From Scilla litardierei (taxonomy: Eukaryota > Streptophyta > Magnoliopsida > Asparagales > Asparagaceae), in assembly GCA_030789695.1 (NCBI GenBank), contig CM061140.1, forward strand, positions 175,050,319 to 175,114,318: a DNA stretch of 64,000 nt, in the 5' to 3' direction. A program made the translations under genes and the position numbers. The first letter of the stretch is position 1. Each line of letters begins with the position of its first letter. Below the pieces are notes generated by a model. It ran no database searches, was not told the DNA's origin, and saw only the letters and a list, made by a program, of their open reading frames with translations. Positions 49,024-61,000 of the stretch are shown here, one piece after another.

Positions 49024-49032
49024 AAACCCTAA
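49024..49032 (+). promoter_or_regulatory. Telo-box in the leader of the DNAJC17-like gene
   Basis: AAACCCTAA lies four bases before the start codon. Telo-boxes are known near the transcription or translation start of many plant housekeeping and translation genes. Function here is inferred from motif and position. Confidence 0.45.
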
Positions 49033-49035
49033 TTC

Positions 49036-52000
49036 ATGACAGGACCCGATCACAACGAAGAAGAGGTCGACCACTACGCCGAACTCGGCCTCCCTTCCGG
49101 CGAGGAGGGCCTCAAGCACACCCAAAAGGAGATCTTGAAGGCGTACCGCGATCAGTCCCGCATCCGCCACCCCGACAAGCGCCGCGATGACCCCAACGCC
49201 ACCGCTGACTTCCAGCGCCTCACCGTCTCATTCGAGATACTTAAGGACGAGTCCAAGCGGGCCGCTTACGATGCCAAGGTCCGCGCCCGGCTCGAAAAGG
49301 TCGCGCGCGACGGGCTGCTCGGGGCGAAAAGGCGGAAGCTTGCTGCGGATCTCGAGGAGAGGGAGCGGGCAGCGGCGAGGGGGGAAGAGAGAGTGGCCCC
49401 CGAGGAGGCGGCGAGGAGGAAAGAGAAGAACGTGGCGGCGGAGTTGAAGAGGGAGTTGGAGGAGGTCCAGGCCAGGAAGGCCAAGAAAATGGCCGATGCT
49501 TTCGATTCGGTAAGCTTTTGCTAGGCATCTTTTACTCTGATGTATTTTGTTTTTCGAGGAATCAAGGTTTCTTTTTCTCTCTATTTTGGGCAATTTTTGC
49601 TTTTAGGACAAAAATTAAAAATATATATTGAAAAGCGACCCCAAAAAACAATTACAGAAATCGGCCGTTTTTTGCCACGTGGTCAGGCAAAACGGCCACG
49701 GGGTCAATCGTGTGCTTGGTCGCTGACTAGTCATCCTTTGATTTGGCTGCAGTGCGGCCAAATTGTGTTTTGACAATTTGGTCGCACTTGGCAAGTGCGG
49801 CCAAGTCAAGCCTTCAACTAGATTGTTTGGATGTTGTGTGATGAAGAAATTATTAGCATGGTGGTATTACTTCTTGTTTGGAGGAGAGTCGTCTTGGGAT
49901 GAATTCCCTATTTAACTGTAAAAATTTATTTTTGGTTTAAAATTAAAAAAATGTTGGGAAGGAGAAACATGTTTGGAGAAGATTGAGATCTAGGAAGCCC
50001 TTATCATCCTTTATATAGTATTCATATTGGTTACTCATGTAGGTGGATACCCAGTAGGCCCAATGTGTCCTATTCATAACACTTTCCATTATCCAACCAA
50101 TGTGGTATACTCGACTTATGAATACTGAATGATTCATTAGTACTAATGAGTATCTTAAAGGGTAGATACTTCTAGATCCAGGTTAGGGATGACTGCCTCG
50201 TTAAAAAAGTTTAGCTATGGAATGTGAGAAAAAACCAATAGCGAAAGGAAAAGAGTACATCACTTCATAACTTCCCCTGATTTGGGGATGTGTCGAGGGG
50301 TAGATACTTCTGGATCCAGAGTCAATGTGGTTGCCTCGTTAAAACATTGACTATGGAAAACACCGTGGGAAAAACCACTAGCCAATGAAAAAGAGTACAA
50401 CTCTACAGTTGACTCCCTCTTATCCGATCAAGCTTCAGGCTTGCAGATATCCTATATATCTATACATTAATCTCCTATGCGTCTATACATCCATCTCATC
50501 TACAACATTCCGAAGGCAAATGTAAAGTACAAACATCACTCATTTATACAAGTTTCACTCATATAAGGCAGAAGCTGAAACTAAAGGAGCGCTGCGAACT
50601 TGGTAGACAGCTCCACGTCTCAATCGTCATTGTCTGCGAGGTACTTTAGGACCTGGCTTTGTATATTCTTGAACTGCTTCTTGGATGATGAGCTTCTCGG
50701 GATGGTATGCGGATGTAGACTTGGAAGGATTTTGTGTAGATCTTCAGGAGGTGGACGTCCCTTTTATGTTATTCATCGCGATGATCTGTAACCTGCATAT
50801 GCAAATACATTTAACATGGTGGATTTTTCCTCGACCCTGGGAGATAGCGCAGAAGCTACATATTTCTGGTCCACTGGTTCGCTGCAGGCGCTGCACGGTA
50901 CATGGCTAATAACTATACTGCTAACGCTCAAAGGAGACGCATGCAGTTGGCCAGGTAAAAGAGTGTTCCAAAGACACTTAAGGTACTTCTGGACCTTGTA
51001 TATTTGTCCCCTTTTCTAGCTAACGGAAAGGGGTCTTTAATGTGTATCCATACAACCAAATATGCGTATTTAGTGGAGAATGATTTGCATGTTTCTTCAT
51101 CAATGACTGTTGTATGAAGTTTTCATCTTCGGGATGATTAATAATAGTTCATCTTCAGGATGATAGTTTAGCTCCAGGATGATTAATGTCATCTTCAGGA
51201 TGATAGTTCATCTTTATGATGATATTACATCTTCAGGATGTATTCTGTAAGCCAAGAATTTATGCCTAGCTAGGACTTTCATATCATATCATATTTGATA
51301 GATATGCTTTATAGATATATCGGTATTTTCTCTTCAGGAGATCCGATAATATTATTGAGTTATTAAAATAATCTCAATTCTTTTAATTTGCTCTCTTAAA
51401 AATAATACTGTTTTAAGAGGTGCAAACAACAACCTTTTAGTATGAGTCCTTTAAGGATTTCTGTTTAGGTTGTCTTTCCTTCAATCATATTTTAAATATA
51501 TGTCCCAGAAAAAAGAAAAGTAAAGAAAAATTTTATACATGCAGTTGAAGAAATTTTATATAAGTAATGTTGTCGCATCCAATAGCAACATCAACCAAAA
51601 ATTCACTCTTTTTGTCATTCGTTGGGTTACGCCTTGACATAAACCAGTCGATGCATCAGATTCATCTTGTAAGTGAGTTCAGCTTATCTTACTTGATTAG
51701 TTCCTGCTTTGAGCGATTTATACCTCTAAAGCTATAACAAATTAAAATGCTTATAGCTAATGATTTTATTATAATTCTCCTACAACACTTAGTTATCCCA
51801 CAGGATTTGATATCATTTTTGATATCAGGACTTCAGATCCATACACCCCATATTTCATAAGTGAGTCCAGCTCACCTTATTATTGCCTCATTCCACATTA
51901 TAATAATTTGACCAAATCTCTATGTTTGCTTCATGCAAAGCAGAGTTGTGGAAACGATATTTTATATTTAACTGGCAAAATGAAATATGAGAGAATTTGT

Positions 52001-55000
52001 CGACAAAATGTGTTCTTTCTTGCCCAAAACTCACCCTGTACGTACTATAATCATTTGATTTCTCCTAGAAATGTCTCTTTCACGATGTGTTGAAGAAGTG
52101 AAGGTTCTGGGACGGGTAAAAGATATGGACAGATCCAGAATGGGTCCTTAGTAACCAAGTTGCAATAAGGTTCTGGATTTGAGCTCAGTTTTCTGTGGTG
52201 GTATTGCTTTTTCGGTCTCCAGGAGTATATTTCTCTCTTTGGAGCCTAGTGGTATGTCCTCTTATCTCTTAAGGACATCCACTTCTGCTGCCAGTGGATT
52301 GCATATATGTCAATCCTAGCTGGATTATTTGCAGCAGGGGTGTGAAAGTTTGACAATATTTAAATTGTCAGTCTGATTATAATCAGATCATATGTATTTA
52401 CTTTTTATATGGTCAATTTGAGCTTCAGGCTTATAGATGATTTTAACCAAATAGGGAATTGAAGGATCTTCAGGATTCTTATTACCATCAACACACAATC
52501 TATAAGATGTGTACTAATGCCTTACTCATACGAGATTTTGGAATCTATTCATCAAATGTGGTTAGTCCTGATGAATGTGTTCACTTTATGGCATCATGAC
52601 AGTTCATATATTGTTGCTTCAGGAACACGGACACAGCGTTGCAGGCGTACCATCTTTAAGATGTGCTCTAAACCCATTCTTAGAAAATGTTTATAAGGAG
52701 TTGATCAGGCTCATATAAAAAGGTTCTAATGGTGTGTTTAGCTGAGTGTACGCAACCACTGTTGTTAATTATTTATGATTTCCCATTTTTATCCAATGTT
52801 ACCACCATTTAAAAAATGTGGTTGGATAATGACCATTTTTAGAGGATATATTGATGAGTACACTAAAGGTACATCATCAGTCCTATTAAGGGAGTGGACA
52901 AAGCCTATTTATATCACTTAAATACTATCAAGAGACCTAAAGGTCTTCATTATCTTTAATGATGATAATAAATATATCATCTAATTTATTTTTAAGGATG
53001 TTATGAGGGTCAATGTCCACATGAAGTGGAAATGATTTCATAATGTTTTTGCCCATTTATATGGGATAAAGAAAATGCACCCATCTGAATAAACATTGTT
53101 TTCTTCAGATATATAGGATTTGTTTAAACAAACATCAATCATGGGCATCATATTTATCGTTCCTAAGTTAAGACTTGGACGATTTTGGACACTACAGGTG
53201 TTCCAATTTTTCATCTTGAATTTATTTTGGGACAAAGCTTCAGTCTTTATTTATTTTGAGAGTAATAGACATCTCCTTTTTAGAGTATTTAGGCTTAAAG
53301 AGTCCCGAATTTTAAAAAAACAGAAGTCACAGAAAAGATTTTCTAAATGACTTATACTGTAAAAATACTTTTTAAAAGTATATATAAACACTTAAACTCA
53401 CTAAGAAATATGTTATGGCAACAGATTAAAAATTGTGTTTATAAAATTTATTTGTCCTCTAGGAGTGTCTAATTATACAATAAGTAGGTCGACTTCGTCG
53501 GTTTAGACTAGCAATGTATATATATTTCAATGACATAAACTAATTACTTTTCATTTTGCGAAAGCATTATGAGTACTTATCAGAGCTTTTGGTTCTGATC
53601 TTAGTTTGCCATTTTCTACTCCATATTGAGGTATGTAATATTTTCCCTTATTTTATATTTCAGGTCATATTTGATCCTGAACTTCCCCTGATTTCAATTT
53701 TCCTTATTTATAAAGGACAATGAAAATTAGTCTTACTAAGAAGACATAAGCAGGGGTTTGAGCAAATTATTTTATTCTTCCACTTTTCTAATTAAGTAGA
53801 GACTTTTAAAAGTCTATTTGAATGCTCGAGTATGGCTTCAGGCCATTTGCTTGAGTCGTTCAAATTTTATGTGGATAGTTTATCATGCTTAAAGGGAACA
53901 AATACGTGGGTGCGTAATATATTTCTCACCTATTTATTAAGCCACGACTTCAGGCGTATGCTTATATTCAAGGCTAGATTAAAAAATCTTTCTTTGTAAA
54001 AATAAAGGAGAGTACTCTTTTAAAGAGTTTAGCGGTATTATGAAAAACTTCTGGTGTCCATATTGGATTATATAGATCATAGATCTTATAGATCTATTTA
54101 CCGCGAAGTGTGCATCTTTTATAAAGATAGCAGTTATAATTTTCGCATAATCCATCGTATATGTTTTGTTTTGACATTTAATATGATTTGAACTTCATGT
54201 TCAATTTTCAACAAAGGTATGATATTTGAACTTGTTGAAATATTATTTAATCGGTTTGTTCCATAATATTCAATCTTAGTATGCGTATTAACATGAAAAA
54301 CAGTTATATATGGAAATAGACTAAGTTTTAACATGCAAACAAAATATTAAAACAATTGTGCAATAATCTAGTTCATAAAATGTCTTGGATTTTTTTATGC
54401 ATACCCAAAAAATTTCATGGGAATTTAACCCCAAAAAAGAAAATTTTATGGGTACATGGTGGCGGAGGAGGCTTCTGGCCGTCCGTGATATGCGCCGTGT
54501 CAATTAGATTATGTTCAGAAAAATTTTAACTGAACAACATGTCATTCATCGTTAACGACAAATAACATTTTATCCCCCAAAATATTAATATTTATTGTAA
54601 CTCCCCTCCCAATTACTTTTCTGATGTTTCAGGAATTTTCCAGAATTATTCCTAAATTTTTAGGATTTTTCTGGAATTTTCTAGGATTTATTCGGTAATT
54701 TCTGAGTTTAATATATATTAAATATATATTTTATAAAGATTTCAGGAAATAATTAAAATAATATTATGCCAGCGGGCTTCGGGCCCGTTAAGCATGTTTC
54801 CTCTTTATTTATGTATATTTTTACACTTTTTGTGGGCTGCATGCCCAACAAAATAAGAGGAATATTAATAATATTTATTAAAAATAAATTAATTTGTGTC
54901 CGCGGGCTTCAGGCCTGTTAGGATACTTGTTTATTGATTTTCAAGAAAATCTATGGGCTAAGCCCACTCAACAAGTTAAAGTTAATTTAAATTTTAATTA

Positions 55001-58000
55001 TATTTCAGTGTGGCCTTCAGGCCCATCAAGAAAAAGGAGAAAACAATTTTAATTTTAATACATTTGTATTTATTTGGTGGGCTTCAGGCCCATTAGGGGG
55101 TTCTAACATAATATCAGTCAACTAATCTGATTTTTTTTATTGGGCTGCTGGCCCAAGAAAAGGCTCATGAGTGTAAAAATCTGAGCGTTAATTTTGTTTG
55201 GGCTTCAGGCCCAAAACAATTTAATTTCAGGTTTATTTTATTATTTTATTATTATTTTTTAAGTTGGGCTTTTAGCCCAACAGTCCAAAATGGGCTTTCC
55301 TTAACCCGAACCCTAATTTTGGGTTAGGGTTTGGGGAGGGGGCAGTCGCCACGGGCGGCTGGCCCTCCCCAGCCGCCGGCGCGGCAGTTTCCACGTCGCG
55401 CCGTCTGGAGGCGCATCAGGCTTTTTTTTGCCGGATTTGGCCGGATTTTACACCGGATCTGTCGGATCTTTGGCGGGGAGGGGCTATCGGCTTTAGGCCG
55501 TTCATGGGTTTATCAGATTTTGATTTTTAAATCATGGGACATCATGAACAAAATTTTGCACAAAATGATCTAATAAAATCTACCAAATAACTGATAGATT
55601 GCATAAAAATTAAAATTTTTAATCAGTTTAGCATATAAACAATTAAGTTTTTGATCTAATAAGTTAGATACATGCATAAACAATCATCTATTTTATTCTA
55701 GATCTCATAAAAAATTGAACTTTTAATATGTTATTAGATCTAGAAAAACGGTTAGACTTACCCACTAAATCTGTCCATCAGATCTAGCGAAGTTTGATAA
55801 GAGATGCCCGAAAAGAATCTCTGCATCGTCTCGCGAAGCTTTGCGTCGCGAAAAAATTTGACAGAGCTTCCGCCGGGAGCCTCCCTCTTACGAGCCGTCG
55901 CTTCTTCCCTCGAGCGTGATCGTGCTGATAACGTGTTGTGAAGGAGAAACATGTTTGGAGAAGATTGAGATCTAGGAAGCACCTAGCCTCCTTTATATAG
56001 TATTCATATTGGTTACTCATGTGGGTGGATACCCAATAGGCCTAATGAGTCATATTCATAACAAAAAATATTATTTGACCATCAACATTCGAACCCACAA
56101 CCTCCTGCACATCACTCACAAGCCTTACCACCAAGGCAATGATCTCATTCTTACGTTGTATACAAATAATCTATTTGAAGGCTTAAGGGAAGCTGCCATC
56201 CTAATGATTTGGCCACACTTGGTAAGTGCGACCATATTATGGCAACACAATTTGGCCGCAAATACGGTCAAAGTTTCAAAACACAATTTGGCCGCACTTG
56301 CCAAATGCGGCCAAGTCAAAGGATGTCCCGTCAGTGCCTAGGCACGCGCCTGGCCGCTGACGTGGCAAAAAACGATTTCTGTAAATAGTTTTTTTCCTGG
56401 TCGATTTTTAATATTTTTTAAATTTTGTATTAGAAGTAAAAGTTGCCCTTCTTTTTTTCCTCCCACAAAAATTTCCTAGCAAATGTATGGACTTCGGCAC
56501 TATTTTTTGCTATTAGATTTTTCGGATCGATTGTTGTGAATGAACCGAACGTGAAAATTTTGTAAAATCTGATACCGGATGAAACTTAAATACCGGCCCT
56601 TTTAATTTCTGTAGTGAAATTTGAAGTCAATCCTTGAAATGGAATTAATTTTGTCTGAGGCACTTGAACCATGTTGAAGAAAATAATAAAAATAAGACGA
56701 AAATGAGAAAAATGCTGACCTGAGGCAGCTGAGATCATGGCTATTCTTTGTAGGGGAGAGAATTGACATATTATTCTTCATAAGGAGGATGCAAGTTTAA
56801 CATCCATGTCACCCAATTTCTTACTTTTGTGGATGATAGCCCCAGCGTTGTAACCAACTATGCCACAAACGCAATGGACCACAGTTACCTTTCGTTTGCA
56901 CACAAAACCACACTGAACCGCTAGAATCACCACAATTCCCCAGCTAGTACCTCCCACAGCTGATGCCAAGAACTTTAAAATAGTTGTACACAATGTTTAT
57001 GTTGTTACCTGCCAAAACGTTGGAATCTGGGGACCCTGTGAAACCTTTATCTGTACTTCATTTTAGGTTATATCATATAGGAAAAGTTACTTATTGCAAC
57101 TCATTTAATTATACAGTGCATTTGCTGGTGGCTAACTGATCCTTTTTTAATTTTTACATTTTGGAAGGAGCAATGTGGCATACTAGCTAAACTTTTATCT
57201 TTCTTTTTATATTTGCAAACTATTTGGAAGATGTGTAATTAGTCGATTTATGCATTAGTATTCTTGGTGGTGATCTATTTTCTTTAGGCTCTGAATGGAT
57301 GGATTTCACACTTTGATCTGCATGTCCTAGCACCATAAATATTGAATCGATTACTATTTTTTCAGGCATACGGCCAGGAGAAGAGGGAGGAGAATGGAGG
57401 GGTAAGTTTGGACAAAGAGAGGGTATTGAAGGTCTCTTGGGAGAGAGCAATGGGAGATTATGGTGCCGTAAATCTACGTGAAATATTTGAGAGATTTGGT
57501 GGCGTCGAGGATGTTGTAATCAGATCAAAAGGATCAAAGAAGAAGGGTTCAGCTATTATTGTAATGTTGTCCAAAGATGATGCGGTGAGTTTCTATGTGC
57601 CTTTTTGTAGTTTTGTGTCAGTAAGCTTTGCCATGCTGATTTCTGTTCTATTAGGTGCATTTTGTATTTTGCGTCAATAAGCTTTTCCATGCAGAATTCT
57701 GGTCTGATATGTGGCAAATCTGAAATGCTGATAATGAACGAGAACTATGATAAGAACATGCAACATCCTGTATGGAACATGCCACTAAACTGTTTCTGTT
57801 GTAAATTATGTTTTATTCAGAATTAGCAATGCTCTATTTTACGAAGGTTATTGTAGACATGGAAATTTCTAGCTAACATTCTTGAAGCATCATACCTAGA
57901 TCATGAGAAAATGTTTGGGAAATTTACAAAATCCATCTTTAGACGTTTTCAACCCTTATTAGAATATATTATTCCCTGCACTACCAGTAGTCTTTTAACG

Positions 58001-61000
58001 ATAACTGGTTTGGTGATTGTCTAAGACCATGTGTATTTATAATATGTACCCTTGTTGTGGAGCACTTATTTTTACATATAATTGGATCTTAGCACATTCA
58101 TGCTATTTAAACACTGATTTACAATTTTTATTAAAGAAATAACAAAAGATCATGCCATTCTCACATGTGAGTTTCATGTCAAAATGAAATCACTTCCAAG
58201 TCACATTTGTGCACATGTATGGGGTCAAATATGCATAACCCAAGTGTTCATTGTCTTCATTCTTATTGTACTAAGTATTTTTTAGCTGATGGAGAAGCAC
58301 AGATTATCTTTAGAATTTACAGAAAAGGTATTGGGTCATATTGGACTTGAATTAACTAAGTAGAAGAATACCTGTCAACTTATGTATTAACATGGTTGAA
58401 GACCATGAAACTGGCTAAATTGTTCTCCATGACATAGATGGCTACTCATGGGGTTTTGGATTGAATTAACATTATCAAAATAGCATTCCACTCACCTCTT
58501 TTCACTAGTCAATTACCCATGTTTTTCTCTTTTTCCATGTGGTTCTTGCTTTTTTTCCTCCCTCACTGTCACCCGCAGCTTTTTTCAATCTTTCTAGCTT
58601 TTCGGTTTGTCCTGCGGTAGTATGGTGAAGGTTTGACTTTATATTCAGGTTTTGATTGTTTTGTACCAGCTCTGAATAATTTGGTTTGGGTCCATCCAAA
58701 AGTAACATTGTCAGGAAGTTTCTATTGAAACCAAATCTATTTTAGATATCAAAGTTTCTAAATTACACCAATTTAACTGACAAGTATAATTATTCCTAAT
58801 TTCGAGAGAATGGCTGTGGATCAGATAAAACCAATGAAGTATGGGGAGTTTGGAGGCATTGGTATCCGCCTTGTAACATTACAGCATACCTCTTTTGGTT
58901 ACTTATTTGACTTCCAGTCTTATCTGATCCATTCTTGCTTGCCTTGCTGCTGCTCGTGTGCTTCGTTTGCTCCGGTAGTGTATGGTTAGGACTTGAAAGA
59001 TTGGACTCCATACTAAGGTAGTGTATGGTTAGGACTTGAAAGATTGGACTCCATACTAAGATTTGAGCTTTGATAAGTTATGTGGGTTTTGGTTTATGAC
59101 GTGAATGCACTCTTTCTGAACTTAAAGTTTAATTATAAACTTAATAAAATGGTTTTAGTGTTTGAAACGTGGCCCATGTTTATGTCCAATCCATAGATGT
59201 GGATGCGTTTACATTTAACCCCACGATGACCCCTCAACTTGAATATTTCTTTCCATCTTCAATAACAAGTCAGATTGACTCTTCTTATATTTCTCATGTA
59301 ACGTATCTAAACTCAAGTAACATCATGCATAGTTTGTAAGTTTTTATAGTGCATGCTCCATAATAAAAATCAAAGTTTTCCTTAAAACTTGATGTTTTGA
59401 CCAAGGTTTTAGGTCTCGGTTTCGGTTTCGGTTTCGGTCTTTCAAAAATTTGGGTTTCGATATCGGTATCGCCCGTTTCGGTGGTTTCAGACGTAAGTTT
59501 TGGTTTGTTTGTATCGGTAGTTTTAAATATGTAAATACATATCAATTAATTATCAATTTGTATTACTAATATGTATTCATAAATTTGTATGTGTGTGTAT
59601 ATATATATATATTAACAAGTTTGTCGTTATAAAACAAACCATTTCATTTATTTACAAGTTTGCCATTACAAAACCTTACAGCCGGAGGTTTTAATCTGCA
59701 CACATACCACTTATTTACAAGATGGCCATTAAACACGAGTTGTTTTGCACATCCACCATTTTAATATGTGCACATACCACTTATTTACAAGTTGGTCATT
59801 ACATAAATAAGGAGTTGCTTTGTGCACCCACCGTTTTACTCTGCACAACACTTATTTACAAGTTAGCCATAAAAAATCTGGATGAATAAACCCTTATTTA
59901 CAAGTTCACCATAGCCCCTCCCTCTTTCATCCCTCCCTCGTTCATCGACGATCTCTCTCTCTTTCTCTCGCGACAGAAGCGGGGCGGCGGGGGAGCAGGC
60001 GGTGCAGCAAGCCAGCAGGCACGACGTCGAGGCAACAGGCGCGGCGGCGCGGCGGCATGGTAAGCTCCGACGACGGGCGGCAGGCAAGGTAAGCCCTAAT
60101 CTCTCTTCCTTTTCATGATTTCATCTTATTTTTTCTTTTCCTATTCTTTTTTTGGCTTTTCTTCGAATTCGACTTCTTCTTTTTCGTTGTAGCTCGCCGC
60201 TCGTCGGTATCGGCCGATACCGAGAAAAAGGGGAGGTTTCGGATCGGTCTCCGAGACCGATCCGAAACGCCCGATACCAAGAGGTATCGGGCGATACCTC
60301 AAACCATGGTTTTGACATAACATTCTAATATCTTTGTGTATTTTTGAACTGTAGCAACTGAACCAAACGGGGTTTTCAACTTTGAGACTTCTTCTCTCCT
60401 TTAAAAAAATCTTTATGTATTTTAAAGATTGAGTCCCGAACTGAAACTTGGATTCAAATTCTTGAAACTTCAAAAGGCTCTCTAGAGGTTAAAAACCAAA
60501 ACTTAATTTCCTCAAACCATATTCCATGTCTGTCATGTTAAAAGGTTGTATATTTTGACCAATTTTAGTTGGACATGCAACACAATTCATTGGACATAAG
60601 GACCCCTAATGAAGATAACCTAATTTGTAGAGAAATGAGAAAGACGGGAAGAAGAAGTAGGAGCTGAAGGATAAGAGAAAAGGCCTTTTTATTTTGCTTT
60701 ATGCCTTTTTTCTGTTTGGGGGTGGGTGGGTGGCTTGTCCTTTTTTATTTTTCCGTATATTTTCATTCTTTATCTCATCATTTTGTTTTGTTTTGTTTTG
60801 TTTTGCATGGGGACAGCGTGGGAATTTGGGGTCTCGGCATGGTTTGTTGAGCATTAAGTGTTACATCTTCCAATGTCATTGATTTATTGATGCGGTTGTA
60901 TACCGCAGACGACGCGCATGCACGGGTCGGGCCGCGGATCCGGGCGTGGGAGCAACTAATTGAGCGACTTAGTCTCTTTGCTTTGTGCACTATCTTTTCT

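Larger units (their letters stand above)
49588..56448. mobile_element. Mutator-like element (non-autonomous) split by a copia insertion
   Basis: Long inverted repeats of about 250 bp occur: left 49588-49835 starts GGGCAATTTTTGCTTTTAGG; right 56165-56448, on the complement, starts GGGCAACTTTTACTTCTAAT. Both contain 'ttacagaaatcg', 'ttttttgccacgt', 'catcctttga(t/c)ttggc' and 'gcggccaaattgtgttttga'. The flanking 9-mers CTCTATTTT and TTCTTTTTT agree at 7 of 9, weak because they are T-rich. Without the copia insertion it would be about 0.75 kb. It carries no transposase. It lies in intron 1 of the DNAJC17-like gene. Confidence 0.72.

Noticed and set aside
53038..53235. Reverse transcriptase remnant in the 130-bp-LTR element
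   Set aside because: A faint resemblance to the copia RT stretch after the YVDD motif can be imagined, but too many changes are needed; not called.
54773..55280. CRISPR-like repeat-spacer array
   Set aside because: Regular short repeats with unique spacers superficially look alike, but repeats are only about 15 bases, imperfect, in a plant retrotransposon, with no cas genes.
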